From contig NZ_CAKLBX010000001.1 of assembly GCF_920987055.1 (NCBI RefSeq), positions 1,040,501-1,104,500 of the forward strand: a DNA stretch of 64,000 nt, written 5' to 3'. This document shows positions 10,301-18,544 of the stretch, in pieces. The notes below the pieces were generated by a model. The model ran no database searches, was not told where the DNA came from, and was given only the letters and a program-made list of their open reading frames with translations. The position numbers and the translations under genes are program-made. This stretch comes from Novosphingobium sp. CECT 9465. Its GTDB lineage: Bacteria; Pseudomonadota; Alphaproteobacteria; Sphingomonadales; Sphingomonadaceae. Numbering within the stretch: the first letter of the stretch is position 1; the number at the start of each line of letters is the position of its first letter.

Positions 10301-11338
10301 GAGGCCGGGACCAGCCACGACGACGACGCGCTTGATAAAGCGGCCCAGCGTTTCCGGATTGACCGTCTGGCTGTCCCGATCCCGCGAGAGTCGCTCCCAG
10401 CCGTGATAGGCCTTGAGCGCGTCGGCAAGACTGAATTCCCCATCCATGGCCGGATCTGCGGGTGTTGTTCGCACGACAGCCACCAGAGCAAGCCAGTCGT
10501 GATCGATTTGGAGCGGCTTGCGGCATCCGATGATCGAGAAGGTCGTGTGGGCTTCGAAGTTCCAATGGGTCACGCGCTCGAGCAGAATGACGGGTCCCGC
10601 AAATGTGTCTGCTTTAAGAGCGATCTGACGGGCGCGAAGGCAGCGCACGAGACTGGTGAGATCACGCCGGCCGCGCCTTTCGATCAGCGCGTCGGCATCG
10701 GCCTCAAGTGCCAGCCAGGCATTATCGATCTGATCGCGTCGCTCGCAGAGTTGACCTAGGTCGGCTTTGGCCGCGTCGATCGATGCCGCATCAGCGCCAC
10801 TCAACGCCGAAACCGTGACCAAGCGAAGCCTGCAGCAGATGTTTTGAGGGTCGATGCCCGCAACCTCGAGTTTGGCTACGAGTTCCAAGCCGATGGCGCT
10901 CATCCCTTCGGTGAGGCCGTCACCAAGGCGGCGAATGTCGCGAGCAAGGAAACGGCGCAGCGTCTGGCTGCTGTTAGGGCAAACGGCCAGGACTCCAAAT
11001 GCGATATCGCCTTTCGATAATCCATCGGCGAGGTTCGACACGGCGTCCCATAGGTCTTGGCCTTTCTTGAGACCGCGCTTGACCTGAATTTCTGCGACTT
11101 CACCGCCCACAAGATCTACGCGAATGTCGTCACCGGGGCCATTTGTTTCCGCCGTGACGGCAATAGGAACGTCATGGATCAGCCCCTCTAGCCAGCCTAG
11201 CGCAGAGCCGCGCGCCATACGAACCAAACAAATGGCCGTAACCGCCGCCTGGAAATTCATGCCGCCACCCGTCGCCGCGCCGCCTGCGGAGCGGCGAGCT
11301 TCGATTTTTTCGGCCGCTGCAGCGACTTCAAATTCCAT
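7340..11338 (-). CDS. NACHT/STAND NTPase with N-terminal nuclease-like domain (putative anti-phage protein)
   Basis: 1332 residues. The N-terminal 130 residues contain DIRVDLVGGEVAEIQVKRG (to about residue 88), a D-E-x-Q-x-K pattern typical of PD-(D/E)XK (Mrr/Cap4-like) nucleases. The NTPase core has P-loop AGPGLGKST (about residue 343) and the NACHT-type Walker B LLLGDGLDECGD (about 414). The C-terminal 700 residues are helical and repeat-like (HEAT/ARM-type look), as expected for a sensor region. This nuclease-NACHT-repeat layout matches bacterial NLR-like/Avs defence proteins, in which phage-protein recognition triggers oligomerisation and nuclease killing. That role is inferred by architecture only. 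A small membrane-protein gene lies 66 bp upstream on the same strand and may be co-transcribed. The ATG at 11338 is used; an in-frame ATG 26 codons later also precedes the nuclease domain. Confidence 0.8.
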   Translation of the reverse strand: MEFEVAAAAEKIEARRSAGGAATGGGMNFQAAVTAICLVRMARGSALGWLEGLIHDVPIAVTAETNGPGDDIRVDLVGGEVAEIQVKRGLKKGQDLWDAVSNLADGLSKGDIAFGVLAVCPNSSQTLRRFLARDIRRLGDGLTEGMSAIGLELVAKLEVAGIDPQNICCRLRLVTVSALSGADAASIDAAKADLGQLCERRDQIDNAWLALEADADALIERRGRRDLTSLVRCLRARQIALKADTFAGPVILLERVTHWNFEAHTTFSIIGCRKPLQIDHDWLALVAVVRTTPADPAMDGEFSLADALKAYHGWERLSRDRDSQTVNPETLGRFIKRVVVVAGPGLGKSTMLKRIVRRYSEDGVPVLRVRLATVAASMRAGMTFEEAVFRHGLDGSGLSVEEVRRAGWSNWLLLGDGLDECGDLQHEVADGVERFAKGYPDSRILVTTRPVGYRAGHFSEWRHYDLVPLEPSEAPRHVASLLAALSDGREEAKWSKLVAEQLKNKEICEIVGRTPLLLGMAAAVLASGQTLGTTRETLFEQIFALVDDIPRRSVSKPAPEAVLNRSLDILAWHLTGQPLLPCPEVERLCATDLAAETGDPFLRAISIVQAAIAYWEDTGLIERVGAGTIRVYGFIHKSLGEFAAARHLCWLQGLSQQQALQQCMSDSAWNEVLRFAGLRGPAEEIAAQIAGLPKSSPDLAEKLAYGARLLAEVPDRISAHTRERLLASVFDLIGDNREPKASRLGKSLIVIARHFPEDVAPQAAGIRHAPPVWARLVAWNCLVAAGPKFYDVDDLIDAIEPAISAGCIGMETSLGGGMVLRGGEAGDLTSELAIAAALAIVARCERSDAEAVISKIFNLIARHNYDFAKRARELIGREGWNVSIEHERNTFMGFDLGDDWDKAQLRGDQFVLDALAGDEVEEAEFDDFTRLLNLSAFVQMSNMSEVPASDVWAWSRLFDPAPATHVLQVFAAISGIDPVFLRSEAARAKYILRASYQKPVSQRWPYRLLHLLENVDPPTPAWQIARNQEVDMIKIEAAVHHPSQWIVWMAANLLEHCLDEPSLEACVERLYREGEGFALAAGAGIAGELRPQSRITLTMSQLARPLRRGSQYLFNGLIKWRALLTRELMSVLETGLFAVEVESACAAADLVEHLAERDPDSFTAMGATNIIDRSWQHWLAHEKPYPTGSGAIPRSPRATLARALILLGEEDKVLTLSRSDSRSDVKDVGKAQFRKVIIASSEAFDGFLAEIESAKLSPHELGEVLRDKPDLSGEQIDRIEQMLRSPSDRLRFNAMAILNDHYLSAEAITAHADRLHLDSNRQVSERAARLRR

Positions 11339-11404
11339 ATTAATTGAATGGTTCCTCTTGGATTTCGGTTCGTGTCAGCATGATTTTATGCTGCGGCGGA
11401 CAAC

Positions 11405-11905
11405 CTAGACCAGCCTCCATTTGCGCTCCAGACGGTCCATCTCGTCGAGCAGGGCTTTATGCATCGCTTCTTGGTCGCCCGCGCCCGAATTGAGAAGCGC
11501 AGTAAATGTCTTCGAGAAGTGCGGGCGGAGCCTCGCGTATCCGCCGTCAGCTTGCATATACTCCAGCAGCGTGCGGTTATCGTGCGATTTGCTAAAGCCG
11601 TTGGCCAGCGAGCGGCCGACGGTGACAAGATGCCGCCGCGCGCGGGCATTCTCGGTCGCAGTTTGTGCCCGTGCTTCCGCCGCCTTCTCACCGCCGTCAT
11701 TGGTAAAAAAGATTGCTGCAATATAGGCTGCGGCTGAGACAAGGCAGCCGATAGCCGCCAAGGGATTGCCCATGGCGATGACAGCGTTGCTGGCTCCTGC
11801 TGCAATTGCGTCGCGCAGTCCGTCCCACACGCCAGCAGCGGCGATTATCAGTGTCGTCGCAGCGCCAGGCGCGTAGATCAGAAACTTATGGATCAGGCCA
11901 TTCAT
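11405..11905 (-). CDS. Small membrane protein upstream of the NACHT gene
   Basis: 166 residues. Two hydrophobic stretches (about residues 11-27 and 44-67, ending AAIGCLVSAAAYIAAIFF) look like transmembrane helices. A charged helical region (EKAAEARAQTATENARARRH) and a C-terminal amphipathic part ending LERKWRLV follow. I do not recognise the family. Same strand and a 66-bp gap to the NACHT gene suggest an operon. It could be a membrane effector or membrane anchor for the NTPase system, or an unrelated gene. Confidence 0.6.
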   Translation of the reverse strand: MNGLIHKFLIYAPGAATTLIIAAAGVWDGLRDAIAAGASNAVIAMGNPLAAIGCLVSAAAYIAAIFFTNDGGEKAAEARAQTATENARARRHLVTVGRSLANGFSKSHDNRTLLEYMQADGGYARLRPHFSKTFTALLNSGAGDQEAMHKALLDEMDRLERKWRLV

Positions 11906-12347
11906 GCGGGCTTTATCTCCAGTAGGTCGCCAAGTTACAACAGGGGACTAACTACTCCGGTATTACTCACTTGCCCCAGGTTCTCGGCGATCGGCACAGG
12001 GCATACGCACACTAGGATGGCTACCTGGTCCCCACAGCCAATGGCCCTCGTCGATACAATTGCGGTAGTGCCGCAACATCAGTCGGGTTTGATCCGATGG
12101 CCGACTGCATGATGGAGGTCTACAAAGCGTCAACGCACCACCGCCGAGATTGTGTCATCGCTCGGTCGCGCGTCCTTCCGACCTGCCAAGCGAAGGTGGC
12201 TGATTGAGATGCGGTGTGACCCGGTCAGCGCCTGCGCGTTGGACGCCGTCTATTGCCATACCAGAGCGACGCCATGCGATCGGCGCAGACGAAATCATCG
12301 GCAGAATCACTGCTCGTCGCCAGGTCCGTCCCATCGCCATCGTCGCC
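11906..12347. other. Intergenic, nothing recognised
   Basis: No frame here looks like a real protein. Short frames on both strands (for example minus 12155-12340) are Arg/Ser-rich and lack ribosome binding sites. The right end is the junction with IS copy 1. The missing 3' part of the DUF2235 gene is not found here, so a rearrangement separates it. Confidence 0.5.
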
Positions 12348-12390
12348 TGTTCCCCGTCAGCACCAATGGCACAGATTTGAGGTTGTGATT

Positions 12391-12453
12391 TAAGGAGTGT
12401 TGGGGCTTCGTCGTAGTGACGAAGGAACGAAGATGAAGCCCCAACACTCCTTA
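12391..12453 (+). repeat. 19-bp perfect inverted repeat around the orfA start codon
   Basis: TAAGGAGTGTTGGGGCTTC (12391-12409) is the exact reverse complement of 12435-12453. The orfA ribosome binding site region (AAGGAA, 12422-12427) is in the loop and the ATG (12433-12435) is at the stem base. A transcript entering from outside could fold and hide the start, a known way in which IS elements limit transposase translation. The same structure occurs in the other two copies. Confidence 0.75.
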
Positions 12454-12819
12454 AAAAAATCGCCGATGAAGGCCCCTGCCGAGCGGGTGGTGAAGGACAT
12501 CCGGCGGCAGACCCGTCGGCACTTCTCGGCCGAAGACAAGATCAGGATCGTGCTGGATGGCCTGCGCGGCGAGGACAGCATTGCCGAGCTGTGCCGCAAG
12601 GAAGGCATCGCCCAAAGCCTGTATTACACCTGGTCGAAGGAGTTCATGGAAGCGGGCAAGCGTCGCCTGGCTGGCGACACTGCCCGTGCCGCAACCACCG
12701 GCGAGGTGCAGGACCTGCGCCGCGAAGCCCGTGCCCTGAAGGAATGCGTTGCCGACCTGACGCTCGAAAACCGTCTGCTCAAAAAAAGTATGATCGCGGA
12801 TGGGGGCGACGACGAATGA
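12433..12819 (+). CDS. IS3-family transposase OrfA, copy 1
   Basis: 128 residues from ATG 12433 (MKPQHSLKKSP). It has the IS3 OrfA helix-turn-helix (DSIAELCRKEGIAQSLYYTWSKEF) and a C-terminal leucine-zipper-like coiled coil (DLRREARALKECVADLTLENRLLKKSM). OrfA alone usually regulates transposition; fused to OrfB it directs binding to the ends. Near its end lies CTC-AAAAAAA-G (A7 at 12781-12787), a typical slippery site for the -1 frameshift that produces OrfAB. Copies 1 and 3 read VKDIRRQ where copy 2 reads VKGIRRQ. Confidence 0.92.
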   Translation: MKPQHSLKKSPMKAPAERVVKDIRRQTRRHFSAEDKIRIVLDGLRGEDSIAELCRKEGIAQSLYYTWSKEFMEAGKRRLAGDTARAATTGEVQDLRREARALKECVADLTLENRLLKKSMIADGGDDE

Positions 12820-13254
12820 GGTATCCAGCATCGGAGAAGCTCGAGATCATCCGGATCGTCGAGCAATCGCACCTACCAGCCAAGCACACGTTGGACGAGC
12901 TCGGCATTGCCCGTCGGACCTTCTACCGCTGGTACGACCGGTTCCTCGAAGGCGGCCCGGAGGCGCTGGAGGATCGGCCATCGACACCGAGCCGGGTGTG
13001 GAACCGGATCCCGCCTGACATCCATGATCAGATCATCGAGCTGGCGCTGGGGCAGTCCGAGCTAAGCCCCCGGGAACTGGCGGTGCGTTTTACCGATGAG
13101 AGGCGCTACTTCGTGTCGGAAGCCACGGTTTACCGTCTGTTGAAGGCCCACGATCTGATCACCAGCCCGGCCTATGTCGTGATCAAGGCCGCCGATCAGT
13201 TCCACACCAAGACCACGCGGGTAAACGAGATGTGGCAGACTGATTTTACCTACT
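12816..13254 (+). CDS. IS3-family transposase OrfB, 5' exon, copy 1
   Basis: Begins with an ATGA overlap with orfA, in the -1 frame. It encodes an HTH_21-like region and the first part of the DDE integrase core, ending VNEMWQTDFTY with the first catalytic Asp. It is interrupted after 13254 by the group II intron. Splicing to 15495 restores TDFTY-FKIIGWGWMYL, the standard IS3 sequence. The joined OrfB is 326 residues. Confidence 0.88.
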
Positions 13255-15494
13255 GTGCGCCTCGTCCCGGATGGTCCGGGGTGCATATGACTGGAATGCA
13301 AAGGAGAAAGGAGGAACTGAACGAATGCCTTGCCCTCTGCTGTGAGGGGGCATGAGCCCAAGCGGCGGTGACCTGCCGTCAACTGGCAGGGTGACGTAGC
13401 CCGCAGGTAAAGGGGATTGAGGCGAAGCCGTTACGCCGAGATGGTCCCCGAGGCTGTAGCGCTGGAAGGTTGAGGAACACGAACCGGTTAATCCGCATCC
13501 GAGGGCTGAAATGTCGCCTTCGCCTACACGGCTTAACAGGCGGAATGCTGATGATGGCGCCGGAGACGTATGTCGGCGACATCCGAATGTGGCCGGAAAT
13601 GTAGCCCGTCCGCATGGAGCCATGGAGAGAATGCAGCCAGGCCATGGCATCGGCATCGACTTGCGGGACGCAAGGACAAGGACTGCGACCGGCAGCCTCC
13701 CCAGCGCGCGAAAGTCCAGCATATGAACGAGGGAAGGCATGATGGAATGCCAAGGGAGTTGGCCCCGATGTCCACCGTGCTGGCGGAGTCCCCGTAGTAG
13801 TCCGCGACAGGGAAAGCCTGTCACATGGCGAAGGGGGACAGTTCAATCAGCTTGAAGTGCAAACTACCTGACCAAACGAGGTGAAGACCTTTGATAATCA
13901 GCGAAATGCAGCACAAGCTCGCGACGTGGGCCGAGAGCGACCAGAACCGCAAGTTCGATCGCCTTCTCCGGCTCATTGCCGATCGGGCGTGGCTTGCCGA
14001 GGCGGCTCGGATCGTGCTGGCGTCGAGTGGCGCCAATACGCCGGGCATCGACGGAATGGACAAGCGACGGATGCAGGCCGTACTGGCAGAACAGCTGGCC
14101 AGTCTGCGAACGGACTTGCTGACGGGGAGTTATCACCCGCAGCCGGTCAGGCGAATCTATATCCCGAAAGCCAATGGCAAGAAACGACCACTTGGTATCC
14201 CGACCCTGAAAGACCGCATCGTCCAGCGCGCGATGCTGATGGCCATGGAGCCGATCTGGGAAAGCGACTTCCATCGCCTCTCCTACGGCTTCAGGCCGGA
14301 ACGCAGCGTGCATCACGCTGTCCGGACCGTGAAGATACAGTTGCAGGATAGTGGTGCCGGAGCGCGGGGCCGCTGGATCATCGAAGGTGATCTGGCGAGC
14401 TACTTCGATACGGTCCACCACCGGCTTCTGCTTCGCTGCGTTCGGCGGCGAATCCGGGATGATCGGTTTGTTGATCTGCTCTGGCGATTCCTGAAGGCGG
14501 GCCACGTCGACCGTGGCCTGTTCGTCGCCTCAAGCGAAGGTGTACCGCAAGGCGGCGTGCTGTCGCCGCTCCTGTCCAACATCATGCTCCATGAGTTTGA
14601 TGCGTGGCTGGAGGCGAAATACCTGAGCGACAAGGCGCGAAAGGATCGCTGGGCATGGAACTTCGGCATCCAGCAGGGGCGCCCCATCACGGTTCGCGAG
14701 AACCGGCAATGGAAACCTGCTGTCGCCTACTGCCGTTACGCCGATGACTTCGTTGTCATCGTCAAGGGCACCAAGGCACATGCCGAGGCCATCCGCGAGG
14801 AATGCCGGGCCTTTCTGGAAGACGACCTGAAGCTGACGTTGAATATGGACAAGAGCCATATCACCCACGTCGACGACGGGTTCGTGTTCCTCGGGCACCG
14901 GATTATCCGCAGGCGGGGATCGAGCGGACGCATGTCCGTGGTCTCAACGATACCCAAGGAGAAGGCCAAGACCTTCGCTCGCCGATTGGTCGAGGCTCTC
15001 TCCGGCAATCATGAGGTTGCCGCGGTGGACATGATCGACGGTCTGAACCGCCAGCTGGCGGGATGGGCTGCGTTCTACAGGTTCACCGACTTCACGGCGC
15101 GCACATTCCGGCGCATCGACACCGTCGTGTTCTGGAAAATGGCGCACTGGTTGGCGCAGAAGTACCGGTCCCGTATCAAGCCTTTGATGCGTAAATGGTA
15201 CCGCATGCCGGAAACCGGCCAATCGAAGACGTGGCTGGTCTACGGTCGAAGCAATCAGGGCAATGCCGTCGGCAAGGCGCTGCGACGACTGGTCACAAGC
15301 CAGAAGATGCAGTTCCGGTGGCGGAATCCGGAGCGAAATCCCTACATCTATCGGGACGAGCTCCGAAACACCGTCACCTCCCGCTATCGTGATGTCGCCA
15401 TGGCCTTGGACCAAGGTTGAATAGAGAGCCGTATGCGCTGAAAGGTGCACGTACGGTTCGGGGAGGGGAAGCGCTTATGCGCTTCCTACTCCAC
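13255..15494 (+). mobile_element. Group II intron inside orfB, copy 1
   Basis: 2240 bp. The 5' end is GTGCG, matching the GUGYG group II consensus, and the 3' end is ...CTCCAC. Domain V is the 34-nt hairpin at 15426-15459 (GAGCCGTATGCGCTGAAAGG...GGTTC). Domain VI is the following hairpin with GAAGCGC-TTAT-GCGCTTC and a bulged A seven bases from the 3' end as likely branch point. The intron encodes a reverse transcriptase/maturase in the position expected for domain IV. Exact splice points are supported by restoration of the OrfB frame across the junction. Confidence 0.92.
13891..15420 (+). CDS. ltrA: Group II intron reverse transcriptase/maturase, copy 1
   Basis: 509 residues from a TTG start at 13891 with GAGGTG upstream; an ATG lies five codons later. 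RT motifs are seen in order: IPKANGKKRPLGIPTLKDRIVQ, YGFRPERSVHHAV, GDLASYFDTV, GVPQGGVLSPLLSN and the catalytic YADD (CRYADDFVVIVKG). A maturase region (GLNRQLAGWAAFYRF) follows. The 34-nt domain V lies 5 bp after the stop. The protein should splice the intron and copy it into new sites. No clear C-terminal HNH endonuclease was seen, so mobility may use the replication fork (inference). Confidence 0.93.
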   Translation: MIISEMQHKLATWAESDQNRKFDRLLRLIADRAWLAEAARIVLASSGANTPGIDGMDKRRMQAVLAEQLASLRTDLLTGSYHPQPVRRIYIPKANGKKRPLGIPTLKDRIVQRAMLMAMEPIWESDFHRLSYGFRPERSVHHAVRTVKIQLQDSGAGARGRWIIEGDLASYFDTVHHRLLLRCVRRRIRDDRFVDLLWRFLKAGHVDRGLFVASSEGVPQGGVLSPLLSNIMLHEFDAWLEAKYLSDKARKDRWAWNFGIQQGRPITVRENRQWKPAVAYCRYADDFVVIVKGTKAHAEAIREECRAFLEDDLKLTLNMDKSHITHVDDGFVFLGHRIIRRRGSSGRMSVVSTIPKEKAKTFARRLVEALSGNHEVAAVDMIDGLNRQLAGWAAFYRFTDFTARTFRRIDTVVFWKMAHWLAQKYRSRIKPLMRKWYRMPETGQSKTWLVYGRSNQGNAVGKALRRLVTSQKMQFRWRNPERNPYIYRDELRNTVTSRYRDVAMALDQG

Positions 15495-16036
15495 TCAAGA
15501 TCATCGGGTGGGGCTGGATGTACCTGTCGACCGTGCTCGACGACTTCTCGCGCTACATTATCGCCTGGAAACTGTGCACCAACATGCGCGCCGAGGATGT
15601 GACCGACACGCTCGACCTGGCCCTTGGCGCATCGGGCTGCGACAGCGCCACGGTGCTGCACAAGCCCAGGCTGTTGTCGGATAATGGCCCCAGCTACATC
15701 GCCGGCGAATTGGCTGAATACATTGAGGCCCGGAAGATGAGCCACGTGCGCGGTGCCCCGATGCACCCGCAAACCCAGGGCAAGATCGAGCGCTGGCACC
15801 AAACCCTGAAAAACCGCATCCTGCTGGAAAACTACTTTTTGCCCGGCGACCTCGAAGCCCAAATCGAGGCCTTCGTCGAGTACTACAACCACCAGCGTTA
15901 CCACGAGAGCCTGAACAACGTGACGCCCGCCGATGCCTACTTCGGCAGGGCTCCAGCCATCATCAAACAGCGCGAAAGGATCAAGCGACAGACCATCGAA
16001 CATCGGCGCTTGCAACACCGCAAGCTCGCCGCCTAA
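15495..16036 (+). CDS. IS3-family transposase OrfB, 3' exon, copy 1
   Basis: Second exon, in frame with 12816-13254 once the intron is removed. It begins FKIIGWGWMYLSTVLDDFSRYI and carries the second Asp (LLSDNGPSY) and the Glu (GKIERWHQTLKNR) of the DDE core, ending with the IS3-type tail (YHESLNNVTPADAYFGR). The stop TAA is 74 bp before the right end of the element. Confidence 0.9.
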
Positions 16037-16110
16037 CATCAACCCCCAGACGAGGTCCGCACTCCGCTAATTTACGCCGCGAGTTGTGCCGAATGTTCTG
16101 ACGACGGACA

Positions 16111-16917
16111 GCGGGCCATCCAGATCAGCGGGAATTTGGCGATCTGACTCTCGGTCTCAACCCAGCCGCCGCCGACATCGGAATGATCCCCGGCGAACCA
16201 GACGGTTTGCTGATCCTGCGCGCCTTCTGCGTCGGCGAACGGATCGGGCTTGACGCTCTGGTCCGGCGTCCAGTGGTAGAGCCGGAACATGCGTCGACGT
16301 TCATCGATCGCCGCTGCTTGGCGGAAGACGCGGATGCTCGGATTTGACTTAGTGTACGGCAGGAAGGATTGGCTGGGGAAGCGCAGCAACCCTGGGCGCA
16401 CGAACACCGAGGCGACCGTGTCCCAGACCCCTAGGAAATGGATCGGCACCCGGCGCCCGCCAATCACGCGACGAAACTGCCAAGCGATGTCGAGCCGGTC
16501 CTCCCTATGTGCGCGCTTATACGCTTTGAGCGCATATTCGGCGAGGTTGCGCTGATCGCGTTCGAGCAGGCCGATCAGGTGAATCAGGCCGGCAACCGCG
16601 CGTGCGGTATAGGCGCCGCGGCTGAATCCGAAGAGAAAGATCCGATCGTCCGGCTCATAGATATCGATCAGATAGCAATAGGCAGCGAGGATATTGGCAT
16701 CGAGGCCCCAGCCGGTGGCGAGCCCGAACGCCGCGATCGCGCTTTGCGCGGCGGGGCTCCAGTCGGTGGTCAGCGGCACAGTGCCGATGCCGGGATGATA
16801 GAAGACGTGCTGATTGTCGCTGCGTTCGGCGCAGCGATAGAGCTTCACGACATTGGTCAGGTTGTCCTTGACCTCGTTACTGGTGCCATCGAGCAGCAGG
16901 ATGAGATTACGCGGCAT
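16111..16917 (-). pseudogene. DUF2235 alpha/beta-hydrolase (lipase-like), 3' end removed by IS copy 1
   Basis: 269 native codons remain; the frame then reads 12 codons into the IS end before stopping at 16072. The N-terminus LILLLDGTSN is the family start. The serine nucleophile is in GFSRGAYTAR (S99), an Asp in GVWDTV (D166), and the family signature GDHSDVGGGW carries H245, so the catalytic triad is still encoded. DUF2235 proteins include Tle1-like phospholipase effectors. It is the last gene of the CBASS operon, 8 bp after the PD-(D/E)XK-like gene, and could be a membrane-damaging effector (inference). The native C-terminus was not found elsewhere in the window. Whether the shortened protein works is unknown. 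Confidence 0.8.
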
Positions 16918-16925
16918 GGGCGCTG

Positions 16926-17645
16926 CTATTCAGCCAGCCAGCGGGCATAGGCTTCGATATCGATCATCGGCACCGTACCGCTGAGCTGCAGCATAGCGAT
17001 GAGCTTGAACAGAAAGGCGGTGGCAGGCTTGCCCGCCTCCACCAATTCGAAATGGTCATCGCGGCGGAACAGGTGGCCATGGGCAGCGATGCAGCCGATA
17101 TCGAGCACGCCCTCGTCAAGATTGGCGGCCAGGGCTTTGCGTAGCGGTTCGCCGAGCGGCGGCGACCACTCGCTCTCAAAGCTCAATATGCCGCCAAGAA
17201 CACGTATTGGCGACTTGGGAGCATACGTGCCACCTGCATGCGGGATCGGCAGGCTTGTGCGATCCAGCCTACGCACGCTGGCGACCTTTTCTTGCGCATA
17301 GGCGATCATGCCCGCATCAAGGGTCTGCTTGGCCTCGAAGACCGCATAGATACTCTCGGCGGGCACTACCGTCTGTCCCTCGATCTTGAAGATGAACGGC
17401 GTGTACTGCCGATCGAACACCACAAGGTCGATCTGTTGGCTGAAATTTCCATGGCTATCCACGACGAAGGCCTTAGCGACCTGATAGCGTTGCGGGAGGT
17501 AGGTCCCGAGCAGATCCAGCCAAACATTCTCGCTACCATCTCCCTTGGTGCCGGGATGGGCGAGAGTTGCCCGTACCGAACGCAGGCGGTGCTGGATATC
17601 CTCGTGTAGCGTGGCGAGGATCGTCGAGAGGGACCAGTCGCTCAT
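16926..17645 (-). CDS. DUF6602-like PD-(D/E)XK nuclease-type protein, candidate CBASS effector
   Basis: 239 residues from ATG 17645, whose ATGA overlaps the CD-NTase stop. A longer frame from 17681 exists, but the overlap matches the rest of the operon. The core [18 protein letters not shown]...[13 protein letters not shown] places D73 before E104-x-K106, the PD-(D/E)XK arrangement. The family name is from memory and not checked. It sits directly after the CD-NTase, where CBASS effectors usually lie, so the inference is a cyclic-nucleotide-activated nuclease. The C-terminal half ([28 protein letters not shown]) has no motif I recognise and could hold the ligand-binding part. Confidence 0.7.
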   Translation of the reverse strand: MSDWSLSTILATLHEDIQHRLRSVRATLAHPGTKGDGSENVWLDLLGTYLPQRYQVAKAFVVDSHGNFSQQIDLVVFDRQYTPFIFKIEGQTVVPAESIYAVFEAKQTLDAGMIAYAQEKVASVRRLDRTSLPIPHAGGTYAPKSPIRVLGGILSFESEWSPPLGEPLRKALAANLDEGVLDIGCIAAHGHLFRRDDHFELVEAGKPATAFLFKLIAMLQLSGTVPMIDIEAYARWLAE

Positions 17646-18544
17646 GACAGCGGAAACTTCGGACCGAACAGCGCGCGCCACGCCTTGAGCGCCTCGCCAT
17701 TCCGCCCACGCCGGGCATGGTCGATCGCCGCACTCGCTTCCCGGCTCGCCGTCTGAAGCAGCGTCCGCGCGCGCGCCTTACGTGCCGCGTCCATCCCGTC
17801 GCTGATCGGCGGCCCCAGCCCTGCGGGATCGGGCCATTGGTCAAGGATCCTATCGGCCAGTGTCGCGAAAAAGGACTGGATCTCGTAGTCGAAGCGGCCG
17901 TGCCAGCCCCCGTACAGGCATTCGAGCGCCATCACTTCGATGAGGAAAGACGGCTTGACCGGCTTCTCGCCATGCTGGCGATTGTTGTTCCAATATTTGA
18001 CCATCCGGACCAGACCCTTCCACTCGCTGGAAAAGGATTGGTGCGCCGCGGTTGCCTTGTCGGCATGGATTTCGGGATTGGTCTTGATCCATTTACCCAA
18101 GTCGCGATCAGGAATCTCGTAATTGTCGCCATCGGCAAAGGCCGGGACGACGTCAATGCTCAGCACCTGATAGTCGGTGTTGTCATCCTGGTCGGGCACG
18201 ACCCCGAACGAGACGCAAACTGATCGACCCTGCTTACGGACCGCAGCCTCGCCATACTTGTCGATCAGTGCCGCGTGGAAATCGTCGATGACGGTGTCGG
18301 GACCCTTGTCGCGATAGTCTCGCTCGGCCTCGCCGAGCACGAAGAAGATATCGATATCCTTGAGGGGCTTGGTCTTGGTCCAGCGCTTGTATGATCCCGT
18401 TAGGAAATCGCGGTCGATCGCGAAGCGCGTGCGCAGGAAGTCGCGCACTTCGGTGTGCCGCTTGCTCGCGTCGGCCTGCTCCTTTGCATTGAGCTCGAGC
18501 CTGCTCTTAAACTTACGAAATGCCTCGTCGACGGTGAGCGTCAT
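17642..18544 (-). CDS. CBASS CD-NTase (cGAS/DncV-like nucleotidyltransferase)
   Basis: 300 residues from ATG 18544, whose ATGA overlaps the HORMA stop. The nucleotidyltransferase signature is [24 protein letters not shown] at 50-51, metal-binding D63 and D65. The third acid is probably D131 in [13 protein letters not shown] helical OAS1-C-like half follows. These enzymes make cyclic di- or trinucleotides on phage infection. HORMA and TRIP13-like genes next to it mark type III CBASS, in which peptide-bound HORMA activates the enzyme and TRIP13 turns it off. The nucleotide product cannot be read from the sequence. All catalytic residues look intact. Confidence 0.9.
   Translation of the reverse strand: MTLTVDEAFRKFKSRLELNAKEQADASKRHTEVRDFLRTRFAIDRDFLTGSYKRWTKTKPLKDIDIFFVLGEAERDYRDKGPDTVIDDFHAALIDKYGEAAVRKQGRSVCVSFGVVPDQDDNTDYQVLSIDVVPAFADGDNYEIPDRDLGKWIKTNPEIHADKATAAHQSFSSEWKGLVRMVKYWNNNRQHGEKPVKPSFLIEVMALECLYGGWHGRFDYEIQSFFATLADRILDQWPDPAGLGPPISDGMDAARKARARTLLQTASREASAAIDHARRGRNGEALKAWRALFGPKFPLS

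Larger units (their letters stand above)
12348..16110 (+). mobile_element. IS3-family element carrying a group II intron, copy 1
   Basis: 3763 bp, the same length as the copies at 27898-31660 and 33054-36816. The ends are imperfect inverted repeats starting TGT: left TGTTCCCCGTCAGCACC..., right TGTCCGTCGTCAGAACA..., with shared GGCACA further in. It carries orfA, orfB in the -1 frame, and a 2240-bp group II intron inside orfB. Without the intron the element would be 1523 bp, normal for IS3. The bases just outside the ends (left ...GCC, right GCG...) do not form a target duplication. The right end cuts a DUF2235 gene. Confidence 0.95.

Noticed and set aside
12155..12347. IS copy 1 left flank (GCC) and copy 3 right flank (GCC in IS orientation) could be the two halves of one target duplication
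   Set aside because: Joining them does not continue the binding-protein reading frame in a family-like way, and a 3-base match among several flank pairs is easily chance.
13255..15494. Reverse transcriptase as part of a retron, DGR or defence RT
   Set aside because: GTGCG 5' end, domain V/VI hairpins, restored host frame and maturase region identify an ordinary group II intron.
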